From: Actinopolymorpha pittospori
Lineage (GTDB): Bacteria; Actinomycetota; Actinomycetes; Propionibacteriales; Actinopolymorphaceae
Direction: 5' to 3'
Length of the DNA: 64,000 nucleotides
Assembly (NCBI RefSeq): GCF_014873875.1
Contig: NZ_JADBEM010000001.1
Coordinates: 6,448,001 to 6,512,000, forward strand
Below, piece by piece: positions 41,449-49,815 of the stretch. The position numbers were made by a program, and so were the translations under genes. Within the stretch, counting starts at the first letter, position 1. Each line of letters opens with the position of its first letter. The notes beneath the pieces were generated by a model, which had not been told where the DNA came from, made no database searches, and worked only from the letters and a program-made list of their open reading frames with translations.

Positions 41449-44127
41449 GTGACTGATCCACCCGACCTGCCCTACCCAGCCCGGTGGGAGGCTGACGTCG
41501 TACTCCGGGACGGGGGTACGGCGCTGCTGCGACCCATGCGCTCCGACGACGCCGACCTCCTGGTCTCCTTCTACGCGCGGGTGTCCGAACAGTCGAAGTA
41601 CTACCGCTTCTTCGCGCCCTATCCGGAGCTTTCCGAGCGCGACGTCGCGCGGTTCACCCAGGTCGACCACCACGATCGGGTGGCCTTCATCCTCACTGTC
41701 GGTGGCGAGATGATCGCCGTGGCGCGGTATGACCGGACGGGCCCGGCGGAGGCGGAGGCGGCCTTCCTCGTCGAGGACGCCCACCAGGGGCGGGGCGTGG
41801 GCAGTGTGCTCCTCGAGCACCTCGCGCAGGCGGCGCGGGAGAACGGCATCGAGAAGTTCACCGCCGAGGTCCTGCCCGAGAACACCCGGATGGCCGGCGT
41901 CTTCCGCGAGGCCGGCTACCAGGTGACCGGCGGCATGGAGGACGGCGTCGTGTCGTACGCGCTCGAGATCGAGCCGACGGCGATGAGTCTGGAGGTGATG
42001 GGGGCCCGCGAGCACCGAGCCGAGGCCCGCTCCGTCGCCCGCCTCCTCACGCCCTCCTCGGTCGCCGTCGTCGGCGCGAGCCGGTCCCGCGACAAGGTGG
42101 GTCAGGCGCTGGTCCGCAACCTCGTTCTCGGCGGGTTCACCGGCCCGGTGTACGCCGTGAACCCGACCGCCCGGGCGGTGGCGGGAGTCCCCGCCTACGC
42201 GAGTGTGCTCGACATCCCCGGCGAGATCGACCTCGCGGTCGTCGCGGTGCCTGCCGACTCGGTGCGCGACGTGGTGATCGACTGCGCCGCGAAGGGCGTG
42301 CACGGACTGCTGGTCGTGTCGAGCGGCTTCGCCGAGACCGGACGGGAGGGCCGCAACCGTCAACGCCAGCTTGCGCGCCTCGCGCGTGCCTACGGTCTGC
42401 GGGTGATCGGGCCCAGTGCGCTCGGCGTCATCAACACCGACCCGGAGCTGTCCCTCAACGCGTCGTTGTCGCCGGTCGTGCCGTCGCGGGGACGGGTCGG
42501 CTTCTTCTGCCAGTCCGGCGAACTCGGTACGGTGATCCTCGAGACGGTGGCACGACGCGGGCTGGGCCTGTCGACGTTCGTCTCCGCCGGCAACCGCGCC
42601 GACGTCTCCGGCAACGACCTCATGCAGTACTGGGGTGACGACACGGAGACCGAGGTCGTCCTGCTCTATCTCGAGTCCATCGGCAACCCGCGCAAGTTCA
42701 GCCGGGTCGCCCGCCGGCTCGCGCAGTCCAAGCCGGTCGTGGCGGTGCGGTCGGGGCGCTTCACCCAGGGCGTGCCGCTCGGGCACACGGTGCACCGCAC
42801 GTCCGTGCCGCAAGCCGCGGTTGACGCGATGTTCCGGCAGGCGGGTGTGATCCAGGTGGACACCCTCGACGCGATGCTCGACGTCGCCCAGGTGCTCGCC
42901 TACCAGCCGCTGCCGGCCGGTCCGGACCTCGCGATCGTCGGCAACTCCGACTCCCTCGGCATGCTCGCCGCCGACACGGCGGCCGAGGCCGGGCTCTCGG
43001 TCGTACGCCAGGCCGGCGCCTTGCGTCCGGACGCCACCGCGGAGGACTTCGAGCGCGCCCTCACCGACGTCGTCCAGGACGACGCGGTCGACTCGGTACT
43101 CGCGGTGTACGTGTCGCCGCTCGACCTCGACGGCGCGGACGTCGCCCGGGTCATCGCGCAGGTGGCGGGGGAGAGCGCAAAGCCGATCGTGGTGACGTTC
43201 CTCGGCAGCCAGGGCGTGCCGGAGCCGCTGCGGCAGTACGACGAGCGAGGCGTTGCGGTGCGTGGCTCCGTGCCGTCGTACCCGTCACCGCAGGCGGGCG
43301 TACGCGCACTCGCCAAGGTGACGGCGTACTCCCAGTGGCGCAGCCGCCCGCGCGGCCAGATACCCCCCGTCGAGGGAATCGCCGAGGAACGTGCGCGGGA
43401 GATCGTGGAGTCGGTCCTCGCCGCCCGCCCCGACGGCGGCGACATCGAGGGAGCGCACCTCGACGCGTTGATGAGGTGTTACGGCGTGGACATCTGGCCG
43501 GCGTACCGCGTCCAGTCCGTCGAGGAGGCCGTCGCCACGGCCGAACGGCTCGAGTGGGATGTCGTCCTGAAGGCCACCGCGCCGCATCTTCGGCAGCGGC
43601 CCGACCTGGCTGACGTGTGGCGCAACATCGACACCGCGGCGGAGATGCACGACGCCTGGTCGACGATGCTGTCGACGATCGGTGAACCGGAAAGCGCCGG
43701 GTTCGTGGTGCAGAAGATGGCCGCACCCGGTGTCCCGGTGGTGGTGGGTTGCGCCGAGGACCAGATGTTCGGCCCGATCGTGTCCTTCGGTCTCGCCGGC
43801 GTCGCCACCGAACTCCTCGGTGACCTGTCCTACCGGATACCACCCCTCACCGACGTCGACGCCGCGGAGATGGTGCGCGAGGTCCGTGCCGCTCCGCTGC
43901 TCTTCGGCCACCACGGTGGCGAGCACGCGGACGTAGCCGCCCTGGAGGATCTTCTGCACCGGGTCGCGCGGCTCGCACAGGACGTCCCGGAGGTGGTCGC
44001 GGCGGAACTCGGGCCCGTACTCGCCGGGCCGGACGGGTTGACCGTGCTCGGTGCCAGGGTCCAGGTGGCACCGGTCGAGCCGCAGGCTCGCATGGACTGG
44101 TACGCACGGCGGCTCACCCGGCTCTGA
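41449..44127 (+). CDS. Bifunctional GNAT acetyltransferase / NDP-forming acyl-CoA synthetase
   Basis: The 892-residue protein has an N-terminal GNAT domain (about 15-170; LRDGGTALLRPMRSDDADLLVSFYARVSEQSKYYRFF and VEDAHQGRGVGSVLLEHLAQAA), a CoA-binding Rossmann domain (SSVAVVGASRSRDKVGQALVRNL), two succinyl-CoA-ligase-like domains (FFCQSGELGTVILE; SGRFTQGVPLGHTVHRT) and a C-terminal ATP-grasp domain (GCAEDQMFGPIVSFGLAGVATELLGD). It resembles the Pat-type lysine acetyltransferases that modify acetyl-CoA synthetase, with domain order reversed from Salmonella Pat. Candidate starts are GTG 41443 and GTG 41449; a TACATT sequence at 41436-41441 would make 41449 leaderless. It is divergent from the small HTH gene. 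Confidence 0.88.
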   Translation: MTDPPDLPYPARWEADVVLRDGGTALLRPMRSDDADLLVSFYARVSEQSKYYRFFAPYPELSERDVARFTQVDHHDRVAFILTVGGEMIAVARYDRTGPAEAEAAFLVEDAHQGRGVGSVLLEHLAQAARENGIEKFTAEVLPENTRMAGVFREAGYQVTGGMEDGVVSYALEIEPTAMSLEVMGAREHRAEARSVARLLTPSSVAVVGASRSRDKVGQALVRNLVLGGFTGPVYAVNPTARAVAGVPAYASVLDIPGEIDLAVVAVPADSVRDVVIDCAAKGVHGLLVVSSGFAETGREGRNRQRQLARLARAYGLRVIGPSALGVINTDPELSLNASLSPVVPSRGRVGFFCQSGELGTVILETVARRGLGLSTFVSAGNRADVSGNDLMQYWGDDTETEVVLLYLESIGNPRKFSRVARRLAQSKPVVAVRSGRFTQGVPLGHTVHRTSVPQAAVDAMFRQAGVIQVDTLDAMLDVAQVLAYQPLPAGPDLAIVGNSDSLGMLAADTAAEAGLSVVRQAGALRPDATAEDFERALTDVVQDDAVDSVLAVYVSPLDLDGADVARVIAQVAGESAKPIVVTFLGSQGVPEPLRQYDERGVAVRGSVPSYPSPQAGVRALAKVTAYSQWRSRPRGQIPPVEGIAEERAREIVESVLAARPDGGDIEGAHLDALMRCYGVDIWPAYRVQSVEEAVATAERLEWDVVLKATAPHLRQRPDLADVWRNIDTAAEMHDAWSTMLSTIGEPESAGFVVQKMAAPGVPVVVGCAEDQMFGPIVSFGLAGVATELLGDLSYRIPPLTDVDAAEMVREVRAAPLLFGHHGGEHADVAALEDLLHRVARLAQDVPEVVAAELGPVLAGPDGLTVLGARVQVAPVEPQARMDWYARRLTRL

Positions 44128-44208
44128 GGACGGGTGAGCCGGCGGGTCAGGCTCGACGGCCGGGCGGTGGCTGCACGGTCGCCCGTGCGGTCTCGGGTGG
44201 GATCGCGG

Positions 44209-45294
44209 TTACGACTTCAGCCAGTCGATGTCGAGGTCGACGAAGGTGTCGCGCACCGGCTGGTCGCCGTACTCCCGGTCGGGGGCGTTGTCGATCTGGA
44301 GTTCGTGGAACCGGCTTCCGTCGGAGACCAGCCCCATCATCGACCCGTACGACGAGATCTCGGCCACCATGATCACCACCGTGCAGGCGGTCGCGAGGGC
44401 GTTGATGATGGTGATCGCCTGCTGCGCCGCTCGTGCCTGCAGGGTGAGGAAGGGAACGTAGGACGCGGCCATCAGAGTGAGCAGCGCGACCAGGGTGGCA
44501 ATGTCGCACTCCCGCATCAGGTCGTGCAGCTCGTGAATGGCATCGAGTGCGTCGTCGAGGGCGTCGTGACCGTCGCGGGCCGCGGCAACCGCCTCGTCGA
44601 GCTCGACCTGGAAGGACCGCACCCACCTGTCGAATGCCTCACGCGCATCGTCGTCCCAGGCCGACCTCGGCAGCAGCGCCCCTTCACCAGTGGAGTCTAG
44701 GAGGTGGATTCCGGTGAGGGAGTTGAGCTCTGACTGGACCATCTGCCACGCCGACTTGACAGTGCCGATCTGGTTGTCGTCCGGGACGACTGTGGCCCAC
44801 ATCAACAGCGAAGTCACGGCGCCAGCGCCGATCAGACCTGGCATGAGAACCCCGAAGGAGCTCTTCAGGGCACTGCAGAGCCGCCAGTTGCTGTAGAGGA
44901 ATCCGATGGTCGCCCCGAGGCGCAAGGCGCCGAAACCTCCGCTGGTCGCCTTCGGCGCGGTCGGCTTCGTGACCAGAACCTTCGGCGAGCTGTTCAGGTC
45001 GATGGTGTTGGCGGCCTCCGTTACCGACATTCGGTAAGCGACCTCGGTCATGCCCGCGATCATCTTCTCGAGTCGGTCGAGTCCGTCGTGAAGATTCTTC
45101 ACCTGCGTGTCGCGGGCCGGTCCGTATCGGGGCAGCAGGGCTCCCGAAGGGGCGGTACCGAAGGCGAACTGGTCGAGAGTGGTGAAATCCTGCGCGTATT
45201 GGACCGCCGCCCGGAAATGGGGATAGTCCCGATCGGCGACAGCGCGTGCTGCCTGCTCGATCTGCGCACGATCCTGCTTCTTGTCACCTGACAC
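44209..45294 (-). CDS. Type VII-associated-like membrane protein, paralogue A
   Basis: The 361-residue protein belongs to a local family with copies at 45967 and 49816 and a decayed copy at 48971. Residues 1-100 are helical and end in VAYRMSVTEAANTIDL, like the Y-x2-TE-x2-N motif of EspC-type substrates. Two hydrophobic segments (about 130-170) follow, then a WXG100-like hairpin (QIGTVKSAWQMVQSEL, then SAWDDDAREAFDRWVRSFQVEL), two more hydrophobic segments (about 262-312) and a soluble end FHELQIDNAPDREYGDQPVRDTFVDLDIDWLKS. I start at GTG 45294 with GGGAG six bases upstream. It lies downstream of the YbaB-like gene and has its own GTTAGGCT element 40 bases before the start. The function is unknown. 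Confidence 0.75.
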   Translation of the reverse strand: MSGDKKQDRAQIEQAARAVADRDYPHFRAAVQYAQDFTTLDQFAFGTAPSGALLPRYGPARDTQVKNLHDGLDRLEKMIAGMTEVAYRMSVTEAANTIDLNSSPKVLVTKPTAPKATSGGFGALRLGATIGFLYSNWRLCSALKSSFGVLMPGLIGAGAVTSLLMWATVVPDDNQIGTVKSAWQMVQSELNSLTGIHLLDSTGEGALLPRSAWDDDAREAFDRWVRSFQVELDEAVAAARDGHDALDDALDAIHELHDLMRECDIATLVALLTLMAASYVPFLTLQARAAQQAITIINALATACTVVIMVAEISSYGSMMGLVSDGSRFHELQIDNAPDREYGDQPVRDTFVDLDIDWLKS

Positions 45295-45333
45295 GTTGGC
45301 TCCCGTCACGAGCTCTCACCCAAGATCGTCGGA

Positions 45334-45341
45334 AGCCTAAC
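45334..45341 (-). promoter_or_regulatory. Conserved upstream element of paralogue A
   Basis: GTTAGGCT on the minus strand lies 40 bases before the start codon. The same octamer precedes paralogue D at 39 bases, and the variant CTAAGCT precedes paralogue B at 37 bases. Conserved sequence and spacing suggest a shared promoter element, possibly a -10; TTGACG lies about 15 bases further upstream here. Confidence 0.5.
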
Positions 45342-45411
45342 CGCTCGTCGCCCCCGTCAACCGTTCCTGGACACGTGGCTGTGTATAACAGAGGATCTGA
45401 GCCGCGTCCGC

Positions 45412-45891
45412 TCACGGCGTCGATTCGGATGCCGGCGGCTTCGGAGTCCCGCCCGGGGTGAGACGGCCCAGTTGTTCCTTCAGTTCGGCGATGGGGTTCG
45501 TCGACTGTGAGATGCGCTTGATCGCTTCGGCGGCGTCGTCACGCAGGCCGGAATAGTCGGTCCGCAGAAGCTTGTCGATGTTCGGCGCCTGTGCGGGCAT
45601 GAACTCGTTCATCAGCCCGCTGGACTGCCGCGCCACGTCGTCGCTCGCCTGTTGGGCCGCGGCGAGGAACGCCTCGGCGAGTTCCGTGGAGGGAAGGCGC
45701 ATGACGCGGGGGTCGAGTTCGACCTTGACGAGGCGACCGGCGTTGTCGGCCTCGACCCGGACCTTCCCGTCGACCGCCTCACCCTGGCCGTGGATCTCGG
45801 CGACCCGCGCCTGCATGTCGGTGAGTTTGGAGGCGCTCTCCAGGAGTTGGTCGAGCTGCCGGTCCAACTCCGGAATTCCGAACCCGGTCAC
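45412..45891 (-). CDS. YbaB/EbfC-family protein (EspL-like)
   Basis: The 159-residue protein has a coiled helix LDQLLESASKLTDMQARVAEIHGQGEAVDGKVRVEADNAGRLVKVELDPRVMRLPSTELAEAFLAAAQQA, the alpha-beta-beta-beta-alpha pattern of YbaB/EbfC nucleoid-associated proteins, followed by a longer C-terminal part (QSSGLMNEFMPAQAPNIDKLL and beyond, Pro/Thr-rich end) absent from housekeeping YbaB (~105 residues). EspL of the mycobacterial ESX-1 locus has this type of fold, and YbaB-like genes often accompany WXG100-type genes in actinomycetes. It starts at GTG 45891, 75 bases after paralogue B, so the two are probably co-transcribed. Confidence 0.82.
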   Translation of the reverse strand: MTGFGIPELDRQLDQLLESASKLTDMQARVAEIHGQGEAVDGKVRVEADNAGRLVKVELDPRVMRLPSTELAEAFLAAAQQASDDVARQSSGLMNEFMPAQAPNIDKLLRTDYSGLRDDAAEAIKRISQSTNPIAELKEQLGRLTPGGTPKPPASESTP

Positions 45892-45966
45892 GTTTGTCGT
45901 TCCCTTTCAGATTGACGCTGCGCAGCCGACGGGCGGACATCGCCGTCGGTTTGTCCAGGAAGACGG

Positions 45967-47049
45967 CTAGGACCTCAGCCAGTCGACGTCGAGGTCGGTG
46001 AAGGTGTCGTTGACCTCGTCGGTTCCGTAGGACTGGTTGGGATCGTTGTCGATCCGGAGCTTGTGGAAGGCCCCGGCGCCGGACAGTTGACGCATCTTGT
46101 ATCCGTACGTCGCCGCCTGTCCGACGATGGTTCCCACCGAGAAGCAGGTGGCGAGGGAGTTCGACAAGGCTATGACCTGCTGTGCCACCGCTGCCTGTGC
46201 CCTGAACACCGGGACCATTCCGATCAAGAACAGAGCCAGCAGGAAGCCTGCTGTGACCGAGTCGAATCCGACCATGGCCTTCTGGATCTCCTCGATGGCC
46301 GAGAGCGCGTCGTCAAGCGCGCGGGTGGCGCCACGCGCCTCGTCGGCGGCCTGAGCAACCTCGATCTGGAAGTTGCCGGCCCACCTGTCGAACGCGTCCC
46401 GCGCGTCGTCGTCCCAGACAGAGCGGGGCAGGGATGCGTTGTCCTTTGAGTCCATGCGACCCAACGAGCCCACCTGGTCGAGTTGCTCGGCTACCCTCAA
46501 CCATCCCGACATGACCGTGCCGATCTCGTCGTCATCTGGCTGGACGGTCGCCCACATGCTGAGGGAGACCGTGACAGTCGCCATCGACCCGAAGAGCATG
46601 AGGCGGCTGAAGTAGCACTTGAGGAACGTCGCCGCGCTCCAGGACGCGGTCAGCTGAAGACTGGCCGCGACCAGGTGGACGCCGGGCGCGGACGGGCTCT
46701 TGTCGACATGGACCTTTGAGGGTTTCGAGATCGTGAGCTTCGGGACCTTCGTGAGGTCGATCGTGTTCGCGACTTCGGTGACCGCCATGCGGTAGGCCAC
46801 CGTCGACAGACCTTTGATCGCCTCTTCGAGCTTCTTCAGGCCGTCGCCGAGGTTTCGGATTTGGCTGTCGCGAGCGGGCGCGTACTCGCGAAGACGTTCG
46901 GACGAGCTGACCAACCCCAATGCGTTGGGTCCGAGTGTCGTGTACTGCCTGGCGTACTCGACCGCTGCCTTGAAGTGTGGGTAGTCGTTCTCAGCGACCG
47001 TCTGTGCGGCCTTCTCTATCGCCGTGCGGTCCTGCTTCTTGTCACCCAC
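45967..47049 (-). CDS. Type VII-associated-like membrane protein, paralogue B
   Basis: The 360-residue protein starts at GTG 47049 (VGDKKQDRTAIEKAAQTV) with GGGAG six bases upstream. Layout: helical domain 1-98 ending VAYRMAVTEVANTIDL; basic linker 100-120; two hydrophobic segments 125-168; WXG100-like hairpin 172-260 with SGWLRVAEQLDQV and SVWDDDARDAFDRWAGNFQIEV (Trp183, Trp212, Trp223); two hydrophobic segments 262-312; C-terminal block FHKLRIDNDPNQSYGTDEVNDTFTDLDVDWLRS. The YbaB-like gene follows. An IS1380-type element is inserted 39-44 bases upstream of the start, within the CTAAGCT element shared with paralogues A and D, so expression of this copy and of the YbaB-like gene is probably altered. 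Confidence 0.75.
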   Translation of the reverse strand: MGDKKQDRTAIEKAAQTVAENDYPHFKAAVEYARQYTTLGPNALGLVSSSERLREYAPARDSQIRNLGDGLKKLEEAIKGLSTVAYRMAVTEVANTIDLTKVPKLTISKPSKVHVDKSPSAPGVHLVAASLQLTASWSAATFLKCYFSRLMLFGSMATVTVSLSMWATVQPDDDEIGTVMSGWLRVAEQLDQVGSLGRMDSKDNASLPRSVWDDDARDAFDRWAGNFQIEVAQAADEARGATRALDDALSAIEEIQKAMVGFDSVTAGFLLALFLIGMVPVFRAQAAVAQQVIALSNSLATCFSVGTIVGQAATYGYKMRQLSGAGAFHKLRIDNDPNQSYGTDEVNDTFTDLDVDWLRS

Positions 47050-47085
47050 ACGTGTCTCCCTGCCAGGTCGTTCAAGATCGGTCGC

Positions 47086-47092
47086 AGCTTAG
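47086..47092 (-). promoter_or_regulatory. Upstream element of paralogue B, hit by the IS insertion
   Basis: CTAAGCT on the minus strand lies 37 bases before the paralogue B start and is followed by GCGACCGATCTTGA, which parallels TCCGACGATCTTGG after the element of paralogue A. The IS target duplication CTTAG (plus strand, 47088-47092) is part of this element. Confidence 0.5.
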
Positions 47093-47231
47093 CCTCAATC
47101 CGTGGACTCGCTGGGTTGATGGTTTTGGTTGTGGGTGGGTCGCGGTTGGTGGTGGGTGGGCAAGGCGGGCCTGCTGGTCTGCCCAGCTTTCCTTTGGTCT
47201 CCGGTCGGGCCTTGGCGGCGGGTGGGTAGTT

Positions 47232-48659
47232 TCAGGCGACGCGTGGTGGGCCGGTTGCGGGCCTGAATACGTTGTGCCAAAGGGTGTTCCAGTGTTGGGC
47301 CCAGGGCCAGTGCTCGGGTAGGTGCAGGACGGGCCGGCGCCCGGGGCGGGCGATCCTGGCGGGGACGGTGACGATGTGGCGGCGTAGCGTCGCGCCGCGG
47401 GCGGTGGCGTGGCGGGGGCTGGTGAGGGTGCCGGCGGCGCGGAGCAGGTTGTGGGTGATGGCTGCGCAGATGGCCCAGGCGCTGTTGGCGGCGAACCGTC
47501 CTGAGGGTAGATGAGCCAACGGACCGTCGATCAGATCGGCGAACACCGTTTCGATGATCGCGTGCCGGCGGTGGGTGATGTCAGCCTGCGCGGTGGGTTC
47601 GGTGTTGTTGGTGAAGAACGGGTGATGACGCCAGACCGGGAACAGCTCCTGATCGCCGGCCTGGTCGTGGGCTTGGTCGCGGGCGCGGTCACGGACCCGG
47701 CGCACGACCAGCCGGGCGGTGACCGGGTGTTTGGTGGAGGTGAACGCTCTGAACTGCGTCTCGGCGACCTCGGCGTCGGAGATCAACTCACCGGTGTCGG
47801 GATCGGTGACCGCGCCGGGGTAGTGCACCGGTGTCCAGGCGTCCTCGGCGATGGAGGCGATCGCGGCGGTGACTGCCGGGTTCTTGGTGAGCACGACGGA
47901 GAACCGGACCCCGGCTTTCAGGCACGCGGCGACCACGGCGTGGTTGCCATACGCCGAATCGCCCCGCATCAGGATCTGCCCGCTGGCGCCGGCGGCGCGG
48001 GCGGTGGTGATCGCTTCGGCCACCATGCTCGCCGCTCCTTTGCCAGAGGCGGCCCGTCCGGCGCGGAGCCGGATCCCGGCCACCACCGGCGCGCCCTGGG
48101 TTGTGCTGATCGTGGTGGCCAGCGGTGACAGGCCGCGGCGCAGCACCTGCCTGCCGGCGATCTTGGTGTGCCCGAAGCTCGCGCCCTGCTTGGCATGCCC
48201 ATAAACCGGGCGTAGGAGTGAGTCGATGTCGATGAACACCTGATCCTCGATACCGGGCAGCAGCCCGCTGGCCTGAACAAGGTTGACCAGATGCGCCCGC
48301 GCGACCGACGCCAACTGCAGCGTGTGGCCGTGGGTGAACTCCCGCAGAAACTGGCCCAACGTCGCCGGCGCATACACCCCGCCGAACAGCCGCCGCATCC
48401 CACCGGATCGGATCACATCCAGATCATCGATACAGTCCGCGCCCGCGGCCATCCCCGCGATGATCGATGTCACCTTGCCCGCCGGGTTCACCGCTGCCGA
48501 CCTCACCGTCGTGGTCCGGATCGCGACCCGCTCGTCCACCAGCTCCGACAGGCCCGCCCGCTCGGCCAACGCCATCACCGGCACCAGGCCCGCACACGAC
48601 ACCAGGTTCTGATCATCGAACACCAGCGTGGCCCGCGACCACCCGTACGGTAGTTTCAC
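47232..48659 (-). CDS. IS1380-family transposase
   Basis: The 475-residue transposase starts at GTG 48659 (VKLPYGWSRATLVFDDQNLVSCAGLVPVMALAERAGL). It has the DDE residues of the family: FIDIDSLLRPVYGHAKQGASFGH, MRGDSAYGNHAVVAACLKAGVRFSV and HRRHAIIETVFADLIDGPLAHLPSGRFAAN. The frame is complete, without stops. It catalyses cut-and-paste movement between the 15-bp ends annotated for the element. An 18-bp inverted repeat lies between its start and the right IS end. Confidence 0.95.
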   Translation of the reverse strand: MKLPYGWSRATLVFDDQNLVSCAGLVPVMALAERAGLSELVDERVAIRTTTVRSAAVNPAGKVTSIIAGMAAGADCIDDLDVIRSGGMRRLFGGVYAPATLGQFLREFTHGHTLQLASVARAHLVNLVQASGLLPGIEDQVFIDIDSLLRPVYGHAKQGASFGHTKIAGRQVLRRGLSPLATTISTTQGAPVVAGIRLRAGRAASGKGAASMVAEAITTARAAGASGQILMRGDSAYGNHAVVAACLKAGVRFSVVLTKNPAVTAAIASIAEDAWTPVHYPGAVTDPDTGELISDAEVAETQFRAFTSTKHPVTARLVVRRVRDRARDQAHDQAGDQELFPVWRHHPFFTNNTEPTAQADITHRRHAIIETVFADLIDGPLAHLPSGRFAANSAWAICAAITHNLLRAAGTLTSPRHATARGATLRRHIVTVPARIARPGRRPVLHLPEHWPWAQHWNTLWHNVFRPATGPPRVA

Positions 48660-48663
48660 TCTC

Positions 48664-48729
48664 AGTGCCTTTTGGATCGGGTTGGATCAGGACCTAGACA
48701 CTCCAGATTCTCCCGATCCAGAAGGCACT
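48664..48729. repeat. Subterminal inverted repeat inside the IS
   Basis: The arms 48664-48681 and 48712-48729 (AGTGCCTTTTGGATCGGG and its complement) match at 17 of 18 positions across a 30-base loop, just upstream of the transposase start on its own strand. Such a hairpin in mRNA read in from outside would hide the start region, a known way by which insertion sequences limit transposase made from external promoters. Confidence 0.8.
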
Positions 48730-48970
48730 TTCCCTGCTACCGCGCCGAGGGCCCACTCACCCGGTCCACGGATTGAGGCTTAGTGCGCGACGTGCCCTGC
48801 CGCGGGCGGCCAGGGCGCGACTGTGGACAACGTTCGCCCACGGGTCACCGCAGCGTCATCCCCACGGTGGCGTGGACACCTCGGCGTCGCCGCCCGGGCG
48901 CCGACGTCGTCCTGGTAGGTGGCCGACCGAGACCCACGCTCGGTGAGCCTGGCGCTACGTCGACCAGTAG

Positions 48971-49754
48971 CTACGTCAACCGGTCGATGTCGAGGCCGGT
49001 GAAGGTGTCGTTGACGTAGTCCGTTCCGTAGGGCTGGTTCGGGTCGTTGTTGATCTGCAGCTCGTGGAAGGCGCCCCGTCCGGACAGTTGATGCATCTTG
49101 GTTCCGTAGTCGATCGCCTGAAAGGCGACGGCTGTCACGGAAAGAGATGTGGCGAACGTATTGAAGGTGGCTATGAACTGCCGCGAGATCCGTGCGGCCT
49201 GGGCGACCTCGTTCTGGAAGTTGCTCGCCCACGTGTCGAAGGCGTTCCGCGCGTCGTCGTCCCAGACCGTCCGAGGCAACGGGTCGCCGTCGGATCCCAT
49301 GCGACCCAACGCGCTCACGTGGTCGAGTTCGTCGGTGACTGTCAACCATCCCGCCATGACGGCGCCGATCTCGTCCTCATCTGGCTGGATGCTCAGCCAC
49401 ATGCCGAGGGAGGACAGGGTGGCCGCGGTCGGAACGAGCATGAGATTACCGAAGGAACTCTTGAGGAACATCGACGCGATCCAGATCGAAGTCAGGTGAA
49501 GAGCAGTCGTGCCCATGCGGACCAGGGGCATGTGGTCCGGGACCTTGGCGAGGTGGACTTCTGATCTCTTCTTTATCTCGATCTGCTGGACCTTCGAGAG
49601 GTCGATGGTGTTCGCGGCTTCGGTGGCCGCCATGCGGTAGCCACCGTCGTCAGACCTTCTACTCGACCGCCGCCTTGAAGTGTGGGTAGTCCTTGTTGGC
49701 AGCGGCGTGCGCCGCGCTCGTTATCGCCGCACGGTCCTGCTACTTGTCGCCCAC
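48971..49754 (-). pseudogene. Decayed paralogue C of the type VII-associated-like family
   Basis: Reading from GTG 49754 gives VGDK, stop, QDRAAITSAAHAAANKDYPHFKAAVE, stop: the second Lys of KKQD and the Tyr of VEYA have become TAG. About 50 codons are then missing, a frameshift follows, and the frame is open again from 49633 (MAATEAANTIDLSKVQQIE). A second deletion of about 60 codons removes most of the helix after EVAQAA and the third membrane segment. The C terminus ends in DIDRLT instead of DVDWLRS. The remaining sequence aligns best with paralogue B. The gene cannot give a full protein, although the 220-residue open part could in principle be translated. Confidence 0.85.
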
Positions 49755-49791
49755 CCGTGCCTCCTACCGTTCGTGCATGGGGCAACCGCGG

Positions 49792-49810
49792 CGTCATCCT
49801 CGCGATGACG
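49792..49810. terminator. Small hairpin after paralogue D
   Basis: A seven-bp stem (CGTCATC with GATGACG, 49792-49798 and 49804-49810) with a five-base loop lies six bases beyond the stop codon of paralogue D, between it and the pseudogene. Confidence 0.4.
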
Positions 49811-49815
49811 GGGTG

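Larger units (their letters stand above)
47088..48783. mobile_element. IS1380-family insertion sequence with target-site duplication
   Basis: The element proper spans 47093-48778 (1,686 bp). Its ends are a perfect 15-bp inverted repeat, CCTCAATCCGTGGAC at 47093-47107 and its complement at 48764-48778. It is flanked by the five-base direct repeat CTTAG at 47088-47092 and 48779-48783. Length, ends and duplication size fit IS1380. The transposase gene is intact, so the copy looks recent. It separates paralogue B from its original upstream sequence. Bases 48784-48970 to its right hold nothing I recognise. Confidence 0.93.
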
